In this document: piece after piece, positions 35,716-43,979 of the stretch
How the letters are laid out: each line of letters starts with the position of its first letter
How positions within the stretch are numbered: position 1 is the first letter of the stretch
Assembly (NCBI RefSeq): GCF_936916975.1
Contig: NZ_CAKZGO010000042.1
Span: forward strand, 1 to 64,000
Reading direction: 5' to 3'
DNA length: 64,000 nucleotides
Source: an uncultured Dongia sp.
Lineage (GTDB): Bacteria; Pseudomonadota; Alphaproteobacteria; Dongiales; Dongiaceae
Program-made: the position numbers and the translations under genes
The notes under the pieces: model-generated
Databases searched by the model: none
The model's input: only the letters and a program-made list of their open reading frames with translations
What the model was told of the DNA's origin: nothing

Positions 35716-36126
35716 TCATCGGTCGCGTGGCTGGCGCCGATCCTGCTCCGCGCGCCAGTTGAGGAACTCCATGTCCATGAGCAGGACATTGCGCAGCAGT
35801 TCGGTGAAGCAGTTGACGGCAATTTTTCCAAGGGTGGCCGGATCGGACCGCACCTTATCCGTCATCTCTTCCAGCGTCTTGATGGTGCCGGTGTGATGGG
35901 ATTCATGGGCGTGCTTGCGCGGATAGGATTCCATGTCGAGATAGTCTTCCTCACTGCGGAAGTGGCGAAACAAGGCATCCTTGAACGCGGTCAACTGGAC
36001 CACAACCTCGGGCGCGTCGCCGTTCTGCTCGGCGGCGTCTATCCGGTTGATCACGGTCACAAGGTCCTGATGCTCGGAGTCCAGACGGGCAACACCGGTC
36101 AACATGGCCTCGGTCAGAGCATACAT
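35716..36126 (-). CDS. Bacteriohemerythrin-like protein
   Basis: A 136-residue hemerythrin-fold protein that would bind oxygen at a non-haem di-iron site. Ligands visible: His19 (SEHQDL), His55 and Glu59 (HFRSEE), and His74 and His78 (HAHESHH). The last pair of the family, His and Asp in the H-x4-D motif near the C-terminus, appears to be Asp118 and Asn123 (LLMDMEFLNW). This is an unusual site that may alter oxygen binding. It lies between two related PAS proteins, in the same direction as copy 1. Confidence 0.75.
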   Translation of the reverse strand: MYALTEAMLTGVARLDSEHQDLVTVINRIDAAEQNGDAPEVVVQLTAFKDALFRHFRSEEDYLDMESYPRKHAHESHHTGTIKTLEEMTDKVRSDPATLGKIAVNCFTELLRNVLLMDMEFLNWRAEQDRRQPRDR

Positions 36127-36349
36127 CGGTACACCTAAATATTTTATGATACTATGCTGTCACATCCATGGTTTGAGTCAATCAAGTGGGCCGGCGCACC
36201 CGGCGGAACCCTTGAGAACGGTCACTGAACAGCGGGAGCTTGGGTGATGCCGACAAACGACCGCGGGATCGCCATTGTCGCTGAATTAAGAACTCCTGCA
36301 GATACTGCGTGCCATGTGGTGGGCCCATGACTAGAGTCTGACCCACGAT

Positions 36350-36377
36350 TAAATTTCGGCGACTAAATTCCGGCGAC
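36350..36377. repeat. 14-base tandem duplication
   Basis: TAAATTTCGGCGAC and TAAATTCCGGCGAC stand end to end, one mismatch, just before the TTG start of the next gene. Each copy carries an in-frame-looking TAA, which blocks upstream extension of the ORF. Confidence 0.6.
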
Positions 36378-36390
36378 AACGGGCTCGGCG

Positions 36391-36930
36391 TTGACAATTG
36401 ACGACACCGCAACTGGTTCCTTTTTCGACTTGGTTCGGACAGGCTTGCCGGCCAGCCTTCGATCGGTGCGCCTTCGCGCCTTCCACGAATATTGGCTCGG
36501 ATTGGCGAACGGTGACGTCCCTGCACGTGGCGATATCGACCCGGTAATGATCAAGCCGCTGCTGCCCTATATGATGATGGTCGATCTGACCGAAGAGCCG
36601 ATGAGAGTTCTTTACCGTCTGGTCGGGACCGAGGTCGTTAGTTTTACCGGGTTGGAGTTCACTGGGCATTACCTCGATGAACTCGACTTCGATGAGTTCG
36701 ATCTGGGGAATCTGACAGATGCGTATCGGGCCGTTCGAGATGCGCGCCTGCCTGGGGCAGGTCTCGCGCAATACCGCGAGAACGGGTTGCTGCTGATCGA
36801 GACCGAGTATCTGATTTGCCCGCTCAGATCCGGATCGGGCAAGATCGACAAATGCGCGGCGATCGAGGATTACTTCCTTGGCGGCACATCCGTCTTCCAT
36901 CTGCCGCCGGCGCGCTTTCGGCGCAGCTGA
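36391..36930 (+). CDS. PAS-type sensor protein (PAS_5-like), copy 2
   Basis: A 179-residue paralogue of the protein at 34834, on the opposite strand. It repeats the domain from about residue 24: SVRLRAFHEYWLGL...DIDPVMIKPLLPYMMMVDL...MRVLYRLVGTEVVSFTGLEFTGHYLDEL...AYRAVRDARLPGAGLA...IETEYLICPLRS...CAAIEDYFLGG. It lacks the low-complexity N-terminus of copy 1. The start is uncertain: TTG at 36391 is the only in-frame start before the domain and its ribosome site is poor. The Pho-box array of the next gene begins ten bases past its stop. Confidence 0.72.
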   Translation: MTIDDTATGSFFDLVRTGLPASLRSVRLRAFHEYWLGLANGDVPARGDIDPVMIKPLLPYMMMVDLTEEPMRVLYRLVGTEVVSFTGLEFTGHYLDELDFDEFDLGNLTDAYRAVRDARLPGAGLAQYRENGLLLIETEYLICPLRSGSGKIDKCAAIEDYFLGGTSVFHLPPARFRRS

Positions 36931-36939
36931 AGCGTTGCG

Positions 36940-36979
36940 CCGTCATCCAGCTGTCATTATTTCGCAATCCACCCGTCAC
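36940..36979 (+). promoter_or_regulatory. Pho-box array: four 11-base units
   Basis: CCGTCAT-CCAG-CTGTCAT-TATT-TCGCAAT-CCAC-CCGTCAC: seven-base elements at exact 11-base spacing, three of them matching the PhoB half-site CTGTCAT/C with at most two changes. PhoB boxes are direct repeats of CTGTCAT with four-base linkers, so the period is diagnostic. The array sits 55 bases before a phytase-like gene, as expected for phosphate-starvation control. Confidence 0.75.
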
Positions 36980-37033
36980 GGTCGAGAGCTACGCAATGGT
37001 CTCTCCACATTTGCGGGATAGGGATAGATTCGC

Positions 37034-39238
37034 ATGACACTCGTCGGAAAGACGGCGCTGCTCGCAGCGCTCTTCGCCAGCACGGCTTTGACGCCGGCTT
37101 TTGCCGATTCCTTCAACCGGATCGCGACCTTTCATGTCGTCGACAACCTGCCGGCGGATGCCGACCCGAAGGTGCCGACGGTGTCCGAGATCATCACCGC
37201 CACCGAAGACGGCATGACGCTGGTCTATACCGACAGCCCGGGTGAGCGCATCGGCCTCATCGACATCACCGATCCCAAGGCGCCGAAAGCCGCCGGTACC
37301 GCGGCATTGGGCGACGAGCCGACCTCGACCGTCGTCATCAAGGGCAAGGCGCTGGTCGGTGTCGTGACCTCCGAGACGAAGGCGGCACCCGCCGGTCATA
37401 TCGCTGTCGTCGATCTCGCCAGCAAAAAGGTCGAGCAGAGCTGCGATCTCGGCGGCCAGCCGGATTCGGTCGTGCTCAGCCCGGACAAGACATTCCTTGC
37501 CGTCGTCATCGAGAACGAGCGCGATGAAGAAGTGAACGAAGGCGCGATCCCGCAATTGCCGGGTGGCAATCTCACGGTCTTCCAGCTCAAGGACGGTGTG
37601 TTCGATTGTACGACGAAGAGGGTGGTCGATCTCACCGGCCTTGCTGCCATCGCACCGGAAGATCCGGAGCCGGAATATGTCGATATCAATGCCAAGAACG
37701 AAGCGGTGGTGACGCTGCAGGAGAACAACCACATCGCGCTGGTTGATCTTGCCAGCGGCAAGGTGACGGCGCATTTCTCGGCCGGCACGGTTGATTTGAA
37801 GAACATCGATACCAAGAAGGACAAGGTCATCAGTCTCACCGGATCGATGGACGGTGTTGCGCGCGAGCCGGACACGGTGCAGTGGGTCGATAACGACCGT
37901 TTCGTCACCGCCAATGAAGGCGACTGGAAGGGTGGCAGCCGAGGTTTCACGATCTTCAACAAGGATGGCACGGTCGATTACGATAGCGGTACGCAACTGG
38001 AATATCTGACCGTGCGTCTCGGCCATTATCCCGAAGGGCGCAACAAGAAGGGCAACGAGCCGGAAGGTGCGGAAGTCGCCACCTTCGGCAGCGACCGGAT
38101 CATTTTCGTGGCGTCAGAACGCGCCTCGCTGGTTGGTGTCTACAAGGATGCGGGTGCCGGCAAAGAACCTACTTATCTGCAGGCGCTGCCGGGCGGCATC
38201 GGACCGGAAGGCACGCTGGCTCTCCCGGCGCGCGACCTGTTCGTGACGGCGGCAGAAAACGATCTGCGCGAAGACGGCCTCATCGGGTCGGTGGTGACGC
38301 TCTATCAGCGTTCGGCCGACGCGCCCGCGTATCCCACCATCGTCTCCGCGGACAGCGATGATGGCCTGCCGATCGCCTGGGCGGCACTCTCAGGCGCTGC
38401 AGCCGATCCGAAGACGCCCGGCAAAATTTATGAGGTGAGTGACAGCGCCTTTGCCGAAGCGCAGATTTTCACCATCGACGCCAATGCCAAGCCCGCCGTG
38501 ATCACCAGCGCGCTTACCGTCACCAAGGATGGCGCGCCGGCGAAGCTGTTGGATCTTGAGGGGATTGCGGTGGCGAGCGATGGCGGCTTCTGGCTCGCCT
38601 CCGAAGGCAATCCGGAACGCGAGAAGGATCCCACTGAAAACCATCTGATCAAGGTCGCGGCGGATGGCAGCATCGAACAGCAGATCGCTCTGCCGAAGGA
38701 ACTGGCGGCGCAGGCTGTACGCTTTGGCTTTGAAGGTGTCGCGGTCACCGGCAGTGGTGCAGACGAGACCGTCTGGCTGGCTGTGCAACGCGAATGGAAG
38801 AATGATCCGAAGGGCTTCGTGAAGCTGCTCGCCTACAAGCCCGCCGATCAGGCCTGGGGCCAGGTGCACTATCCGCTCGACAAGGCAGAGAAGGGCTGGG
38901 TCGGCCTCTCTGAAGTGACGGCCGCGAAAGATGGGCTGGTGTTCATCGAACGCGACAACCAGGTCGGCCGTGATGCGAAGATCAAGCAGCTGACCTTCGT
39001 GCCGCTCAAAGGTGTGATGCCGGTGGCACTCGATGCAACCGACGTTCCGGTGGTGACGAAGACGGTGGTGCGGGACCTGTTGCCCGAGTTGCGTGTGCCC
39101 GGCGGCTATGTGCTCGACAAGGTCGAGAGCTTTGCCATCGATGCGGCGGGCGAGGCTTTCGTCATCACGGATAATGACGGCGTCGACGACCACTCCGGCG
39201 AAACGCAGTTCATCCGGCTGAGCAAGCCCGTCCTATAG
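37034..39238 (+). CDS. Secreted phytase-like esterase / alkaline phosphatase-like protein
   Basis: A 734-residue exported protein with signal peptide MTLVGKTALLAALFASTALTPAFA. The first 430 residues are blade-like repeats (HIAVVDLASKKV, SPDKTFLAVVIENERDEEVNEGAIPQLPGGNLTVFQL, PDTVQWVDNDRFVTANEGDWKGGSRGFTIFN), a choice-of-anchor/alkaline phosphatase propeller. The C-terminal half (LLDLEGIAVASDGGFWLASEG, GFEGVAVTG, LDKVESFAIDAAGEAFVITDNDGVDDHSGETQFIRL) is the esterase-like phytase domain. It probably releases phosphate from organic esters outside the cytoplasm. The Pho-box array upstream fits this role. The exact substrate is not known. Confidence 0.85.
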   Translation: MTLVGKTALLAALFASTALTPAFADSFNRIATFHVVDNLPADADPKVPTVSEIITATEDGMTLVYTDSPGERIGLIDITDPKAPKAAGTAALGDEPTSTVVIKGKALVGVVTSETKAAPAGHIAVVDLASKKVEQSCDLGGQPDSVVLSPDKTFLAVVIENERDEEVNEGAIPQLPGGNLTVFQLKDGVFDCTTKRVVDLTGLAAIAPEDPEPEYVDINAKNEAVVTLQENNHIALVDLASGKVTAHFSAGTVDLKNIDTKKDKVISLTGSMDGVAREPDTVQWVDNDRFVTANEGDWKGGSRGFTIFNKDGTVDYDSGTQLEYLTVRLGHYPEGRNKKGNEPEGAEVATFGSDRIIFVASERASLVGVYKDAGAGKEPTYLQALPGGIGPEGTLALPARDLFVTAAENDLREDGLIGSVVTLYQRSADAPAYPTIVSADSDDGLPIAWAALSGAAADPKTPGKIYEVSDSAFAEAQIFTIDANAKPAVITSALTVTKDGAPAKLLDLEGIAVASDGGFWLASEGNPEREKDPTENHLIKVAADGSIEQQIALPKELAAQAVRFGFEGVAVTGSGADETVWLAVQREWKNDPKGFVKLLAYKPADQAWGQVHYPLDKAEKGWVGLSEVTAAKDGLVFIERDNQVGRDAKIKQLTFVPLKGVMPVALDATDVPVVTKTVVRDLLPELRVPGGYVLDKVESFAIDAAGEAFVITDNDGVDDHSGETQFIRLSKPVL

Positions 39239-39520
39239 TCGGAGAATTCGTTAATCGCGGCATTTGAGCGAATTCGAGGGCTTTTCCAAGGGCATGGGGT
39301 TTGAACGCGACCGGCACCGTATGTGGCGGTCAAAAAACCCGGCATTTCCCTAAAATGCGCGGGAAAAATGGAGACCTTACATACTGGTGTATCAGGTACG
39401 GGGAATCGGCAGTTCTCATGGCGACTCGAAAATGCGATAAACGAGTCGGAAACAGACAGTTGAGGCGAATGCAGTCCTTTAGGGGCTGGGCAGCTTGGCC
39501 TTCGCTGAAGCGAGAATGAG

Positions 39521-39838
39521 ATGATTGACGCTCCTGAGACTATGCAACCTTTTGTACCTTCAACTGATGGCGACGCCGGCAACGGTGACGCCATCAGCCT
39601 TTCTCTTGCCGACTTGCTGCCCGATAGCGGCGGCGCCATCGTCATCGAAGGTGATGGCATGGATCTGTCGATCCGCATCATGACCGATGAAACCGTGGTC
39701 GATGCCGGTGTGATTGATCAACTGGTGACGGCGACCGGTGAAGATGTGTCCGGCCATGCCTATTTCTCGTTCGGCAACGGCACCACACTCTACGCCCCGC
39801 GCGAAATGGATCTGGCGATCGTCAACCTCGACGTTTGA
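39521..39838 (+). CDS. Small acidic hypothetical protein
   Basis: A 105-residue, strongly acidic protein without a signal peptide (MIDAPETMQPFVPSTDGDAGNGDAISLSLADLLPDSGGAIVIEGDGMDLSIRIMTDETVV). Its Asp/Gly-rich strands and the end GHAYFSFGNGTTLYAPREMDLAIVNLDV recall short pieces of type I-secreted adhesins, but no nonapeptide calcium repeat is present. The codon pattern is like the surrounding genes and the ribosome site is GAGAATGAG. It is an isolated gene after a 282-base gap in which I see no other coding sequence. Function unknown; it could be a remnant. Confidence 0.5.
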   Translation: MIDAPETMQPFVPSTDGDAGNGDAISLSLADLLPDSGGAIVIEGDGMDLSIRIMTDETVVDAGVIDQLVTATGEDVSGHAYFSFGNGTTLYAPREMDLAIVNLDV

Positions 39839-39957
39839 CTGACCGCTCGGCTGCCAATCCGCCTGCGACCGACCTCCAAATATCTTTATCACTGAGTTTC
39901 TGTAGCGACGTTCAATCGCCGCAATGACGCGTGGGTGATTGTCAGCTGGCAGGTAGA

Positions 39958-40821
39958 TCAGAAGCTGCTGCCGCTGTCGTGGTCATGTCCGCCGTCGTTA
40001 CCCCCCGACTTACCGCCGGACCCGTCATGGCCTCGGTCGCTATCGCGCCCCCCGCGGCAATTGAAGCTATCGGGGTCCTGGCACAGCTTTTTGCCCTTCC
40101 CGTCCGTTTTTTTGGTCGGCGTCTGGGGTGCGACGGGAGCAATCGGTGTGAGGTCGAGAGCCGGCGCGCTGCCGAGATCGAAGCCGATCTCCGGCCCGGG
40201 CACGTCGGTTGCGGCCATCAGCGCGGCGACTTGCGCTTCGGTCCAGCGCGTGATCTGGCTAAGGCCCTGATCGGTCACCGTGACACCCAGCGTCCGGGTG
40301 AGGGAAATGGCGCTCTTCCCCGATATTTCATTCTTGCGGACACCCACGCGGCCGGTGAGCACCAGGATATCGCTCTGCGCCGCCGAGGCGAGAATGCCCC
40401 ATTCGGTCCCGCGCACCGCGGTGATGGCCTTGGGTGTGCGGATTTCGAAGCGGGAATCCGACGTCGCCGGTGCCGCGAAGGCGCGCAGCGCGCCGATCCA
40501 GAGATCGAGGCCAATTTGCCGCTCGGTGCCTGGCCCCTGCGAGACGACATCGTCGATCGACAGTTGCGAAGCTGAGCCGAGATTGATCACGGAGCCGTCG
40601 ATCAATTGCAGCCGCACACGGCTGCTGGCATCCGTCGTGAGTTTATCACCAGGTTCAAGAGCCGCCCCCAGGACAACGGGCGCCGTCGCGTTGTCACGCG
40701 TTACTGCCACAGTGCCGCTGAGTTTGACCACCTGTGCGACCGGGTCGGCCCAGGCAAGAGTCGTAGAACCCAGAAGGGCGAGTATCCCCCAAGAGAGTTC
40801 GCGCAAGAACATGGTTCTCAT
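39958..40821 (-). CDS. Exported FecR-domain protein
   Basis: A 287-residue protein with a signal peptide (LSWGILALLGSTTLAWA) and a FecR domain at about residues 30-190: VAQVVKLSGTVAVTRDN, LGAALEPGDKLTTDASSRVRLQLIDGSVINLGSASQLSIDD and FEIRTPKAITAVRGTEWGILA. Classical FecR is an inner-membrane anti-sigma regulator; this type is exported and has no transmembrane helix or sigma factor gene nearby, so it is more likely a periplasmic or surface protein. After residue 230 comes a Pro/Lys linker and a Gly/Asp/His-rich tail (GGKSGGNDGGHDHDSGSSF), a possible metal-binding end. The ATG three codons in is an alternative start. Confidence 0.8.
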   Translation of the reverse strand: MRTMFLRELSWGILALLGSTTLAWADPVAQVVKLSGTVAVTRDNATAPVVLGAALEPGDKLTTDASSRVRLQLIDGSVINLGSASQLSIDDVVSQGPGTERQIGLDLWIGALRAFAAPATSDSRFEIRTPKAITAVRGTEWGILASAAQSDILVLTGRVGVRKNEISGKSAISLTRTLGVTVTDQGLSQITRWTEAQVAALMAATDVPGPEIGFDLGSAPALDLTPIAPVAPQTPTKKTDGKGKKLCQDPDSFNCRGGRDSDRGHDGSGGKSGGNDGGHDHDSGSSF

Positions 40822-40971
40822 TGTCCGTTCCAGGCCTTCCTAACCGTAGAGCACACCTTGCGGTCCGTCCAGACGCGCCTCTTCATCGGCCGTCATAGAT
40901 TGGTCGGTTGGCTTGTCGGATCGGTTCGGGACCCGCTCACACGCAAATGAGAGCCGGACGCGATGACCGCA

Positions 40972-42957
40972 TCAGATATCCAGGTTCTGGGCGAAGCGGG
41001 CGTTTTCCTGGATGAACTGGAAGCGCATTTCCGGCTTTCGGCCCATCAGGCGTTCGACCAGATCGGCGGTCTCGCGCGCCTCGTCACGCTCTTCCTCGTT
41101 GTAGCGATGCGGAATGCGCACCTTGAGGAGGGAGCGGTAGCGCGGGTCCATGGTCGTTTCCTTGAGCTGCGCTGCCGGCATCTCCCCAAGCCCTTTGAAG
41201 CGGCTGATCTCGACCTTACCCCGGCCGGAGAAATCGCCGGCCAGCAGGGCTTCCTTATGCGCATCGTCGCGCGCATAGGCGACCTTGCCGCCCTGGGAGA
41301 GGCGATAAAGCGGTGGCTGCGCCAGGAACAGATGGCCGTTTTCGATCAACTGCGGCATCTCGCGATAGAAGAAGGTCATCAGCAGCGATGCGATGTGTGC
41401 GCCGTCGACATCGGCGTCGGTCATGATGACGACCTTTTCGTAGCGCAGGCGCTCTTCGCTGTATTTATCGCGGCTGCTGCAGCCCAAGGCCTGAATAAGA
41501 TCGATCAGTTCCTGGTTGCCGGCGAGCTTGTCGCTGGTGGCAGAGGCGACGTTGAGGATCTTCCCGCGCAGAGGAAGCACCGCCTGGGTCTCGCGGTTAC
41601 GTGCCTGCTTTGCCGAGCCGCCGGCGCTATCGCCTTCCACCAGGAAAATCTCGGTGCCGGCCATGGCGTCCTTGGTGCAATCGGTGAGCTTGCCGGGCAG
41701 GCGCAGCTTACGCGTCGCGGTCTTGCGTGAGAGTTCCTTGTCCTGCTTCTTGCGCAGGCGCTCTTCAGCTTTCTCAATGACCCGGTCCAGCAGATCCTTG
41801 GCACGGTTAGGATCGTTCGACAGCCAGTGATCGAAGTGATCCTTGATCATGTTGTCGACGAGGCGGGCCGCTTCCGGCGAGGCCAGGCGTTCCTTGGTTT
41901 GGCCCTGGAACTGCGGGTCGCGGATGAAGACCGAGAGCAGCATCGCCGCGTTGCCGCAGATGTCGTCCGAGGTGACGAGGCCGATCTTGCGGTTGCCGAC
42001 AAGATCGCCATAGGCCTTCAGCGACCGGGTGAGGCCCGTGCGCAAGCCGCTTTCATGGGTGCCACCTTCGGGTGTCGGCACGGTGTTGCAATAGGAGTTC
42101 ACGAAGCCGTCTTCATCGACCGGCCAGGCGATCGCCCATTCCAGGCGGCCCTGCTCGTCGGTGAAATCGACCTGTCCGGCATAGGGGGCGGCCGTGATGG
42201 TCTTGCGATTGCCCAGCACCATGCCGAGGTAGTCCATCAGACCGCCGGGGAAATGGAGGACGGCCTGGGCCGGTGTCTCATCGCCGTCATGGATGAGGGA
42301 GGGATCACAGGACCAGCGGATCTCGACGCCGCGATAGAGATAGGCCTTCGAGCGGCACATGCGGTAGAGCCGGCTCGGCTTGAAATGGTGCTGAGGGCCG
42401 AAGATCTCCGGGTCGGGGTGGAAGCGGACCGAGGTGCCACGGCGGTTGACGTTGCCCATGTTCTTGAGCTTGGTGACCGGCTTGCCGCGCTTGTAGTTCT
42501 GCACCCAGAGCTGCTTGTCCTTGGCCACTTCAACGACGAGATCGTCGGAGAGGGCGTTCACCACCGAGCTGCCGACACCATGCAGGCCGCCGGAAGTCTG
42601 GTAGACCTTGCCGCTGAACTTGCCGCCGGAATGGAGCGTGGTGAGGATCACTTCGAGGGCCGACTTGTCCTTGAACTTCGGATGCGGGTCGATCGGAATA
42701 CCGCGGCCGTTATCGCGCACGGTGACATAGCCATCGGCACCCAGTTCCAATTCGATGCGGCTGGCATGGCCGGCGACGGCTTCGTCCATCGAGTTGTCGA
42801 GCACTTCGGCGACGAGGTGATGGAGGGCGCGTTCATCGGTGCCACCGATATACATGCCGGGACGGCGGCGGACAGGCTCCAGGCCCTCCAGAACTTCGAT
42901 GTCCTTGGCGGAATAGTCGCCGCCTTTTTTGCCGGTGCCTTCAAAAAGATCGCTCAT
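40972..42957 (-). CDS. parE: DNA topoisomerase IV subunit B
   Basis: A 661-residue type IIA topoisomerase ATPase subunit. The GHKL ATPase region shows VAEVLDNSMDEAVAGHA, GRGIPIDPHPKF and QTSGGLHGVGSSVVNALS; the TOPRIM domain has EGDSAGGSAKQARNRETQAVLPLRGKILNV and MTDADVDGAHIASLLMTFFY. The short form of about 660 residues with N-terminal GDYSAKDIEVLEGLEPVRRRPGMYIGGT fits ParE rather than the longer GyrB. With ParC it unlinks replicated chromosomes. parC is not in the window. A pentapeptide-repeat gene lies upstream on the same strand. Confidence 0.95.
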   Translation of the reverse strand: MSDLFEGTGKKGGDYSAKDIEVLEGLEPVRRRPGMYIGGTDERALHHLVAEVLDNSMDEAVAGHASRIELELGADGYVTVRDNGRGIPIDPHPKFKDKSALEVILTTLHSGGKFSGKVYQTSGGLHGVGSSVVNALSDDLVVEVAKDKQLWVQNYKRGKPVTKLKNMGNVNRRGTSVRFHPDPEIFGPQHHFKPSRLYRMCRSKAYLYRGVEIRWSCDPSLIHDGDETPAQAVLHFPGGLMDYLGMVLGNRKTITAAPYAGQVDFTDEQGRLEWAIAWPVDEDGFVNSYCNTVPTPEGGTHESGLRTGLTRSLKAYGDLVGNRKIGLVTSDDICGNAAMLLSVFIRDPQFQGQTKERLASPEAARLVDNMIKDHFDHWLSNDPNRAKDLLDRVIEKAEERLRKKQDKELSRKTATRKLRLPGKLTDCTKDAMAGTEIFLVEGDSAGGSAKQARNRETQAVLPLRGKILNVASATSDKLAGNQELIDLIQALGCSSRDKYSEERLRYEKVVIMTDADVDGAHIASLLMTFFYREMPQLIENGHLFLAQPPLYRLSQGGKVAYARDDAHKEALLAGDFSGRGKVEISRFKGLGEMPAAQLKETTMDPRYRSLLKVRIPHRYNEEERDEARETADLVERLMGRKPEMRFQFIQENARFAQNLDI

Positions 42958-43056
42958 GGGACTCCAGACCGTACACGACTCGTTCGCACCTAGGGGTGCC
43001 GCGTGGGCGCAGTGATACCCAGCCAGGGCCGATCACCGCAAGAACTGCGTTCGCCT

Positions 43057-43087
43057 GTTTTATTTATTTGATTTTAAACGATAAAAT
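43057..43087 (-). promoter_or_regulatory. AT-rich tract upstream of parE
   Basis: GTTTTATTTATTTGATTTTAAACGATAAAA stands out sharply in GC-rich surroundings, between the pentapeptide gene stop and parE. It probably holds the parE promoter or UP element; no exact -35/-10 pair is convincing. Confidence 0.35.
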
Positions 43088-43750
43088 TTAGTCGGGCGGC
43101 TGATTGCTGCCGGGGTGGCGGCAGGAAAGGGCGCGGTGGAGCACATCCGGCGCCACCTCGACCCCCATCAGATTGGCGCGCCACAGATCGGCGCCGTCGA
43201 GATTTGCGCCGGATAAATTGGACCCCTTGAGGTTGGCATCCGAGAGGTCGGCGCCACCGAGGTCGGCATCCTTTAGATTGGCGCCGGCGAGGTTGCAGCC
43301 CGCGAGGTTGGCACCCTGCAACTGGCTTTCCGAGAGATCGGCGCCGGAAAAATCGCAGCCGGCGAGATTGGCCATGGAGAGATCGAGCCGCGGCAGCTTG
43401 AGGCCGGAGAGGTTTCGGCCGGTGAAATCCGCCCGTTCGCCACCTAACCCACGCAACCAGTCGTGGTGCGAGCGCAGGATATCCAGCAGCATGCGCAGAT
43501 TGCGCGACTTGGCGGCCCGCTCGGCCGCATCGACCTCAGCCTTTTCCACGAGATTGACGTGGGGTGGCAGGGTGGGGGCCAGCAGTTTCAGGCGCAGCTG
43601 GCGTTCGGCATCGGCCTCGTTCTCGGCTAAAATTTCGCCGTGGAGCGTGGGCAGGCCTTTACGCTGCTGAATTCGGTAGATGAAAACCTTGGGCTGAGCC
43701 TCGCCATCCCCCTGGCTTTCCGGGGCGTCCGTCTCGTCCAACTCACTCAT
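43088..43750 (-). CDS. Pentapeptide-repeat protein
   Basis: A 220-residue protein. Residues 1-105 are an acidic start, a small strand region (PKVFIYRIQQRKGLPTLHGEIL) and a charged helix (EADAERQLRLKLLAPTLPPH...VDAAERAAKSRNLRMLLDILRSHHDWL). From about 107 to 197 there are some 18 consecutive A(D/N)LXX repeats (ADFTG RNLSG ... ANLAG CDFSG ADLSE ... ADLWR ANLMG), giving a right-handed beta-helix of four to five coils. Such helices can mimic DNA, as in Qnr and MfpA. The ATG at 43750 is used, four codons inside the track ORF. It ends 130 bases before parE on the same strand. Confidence 0.85.
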   Translation of the reverse strand: MSELDETDAPESQGDGEAQPKVFIYRIQQRKGLPTLHGEILAENEADAERQLRLKLLAPTLPPHVNLVEKAEVDAAERAAKSRNLRMLLDILRSHHDWLRGLGGERADFTGRNLSGLKLPRLDLSMANLAGCDFSGADLSESQLQGANLAGCNLAGANLKDADLGGADLSDANLKGSNLSGANLDGADLWRANLMGVEVAPDVLHRALSCRHPGSNQPPD

Positions 43751-43979
43751 CTGCGGGAACACTCCCTGCCTTCTTTGGTCGATGCCCGCATCGATCGGGC
43801 CACATCGGTAAGCCTGGGCGGCGGCGACTCAGATCTTGTGGATAACTATAGCAAGCCTGGGCTTGGGCCACTCTAAGGAAGATTGGTTAATACCTTATGT
43901 CTCGATACGCCTCCCTACTGGCGTGGGGTCGATTGGCCCGGTATAGGTCATCATCCATTTCAGCCGCGTTAATGAGATC

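Noticed and set aside
36173-36185. FNR-like half-sites TTGA-N5-TCAA upstream of the hemerythrin gene
   Set aside because: The FNR site needs TTGA-N6-TCAA (14 bases). This is one base short, so I do not claim oxygen-responsive control from it.
39381-39392. Palindrome ATAC-TGGT-GTAT in the gap after the phytase-like gene
   Set aside because: Arms are only four bases and the flanks do not extend the symmetry; too short to call an operator.
41827-42993. A 388-codon plus-strand ORF across parE
   Set aside because: Shadow of parE with Ala/Val/Asp-rich sequence and no domain.
43837-43845. A perfect DnaA-box 9-mer TGTGGATAA upstream of pseC
   Set aside because: A single box without clustered partners or an AT-rich unwinding region is not evidence for an origin and is expected by chance in a genome.
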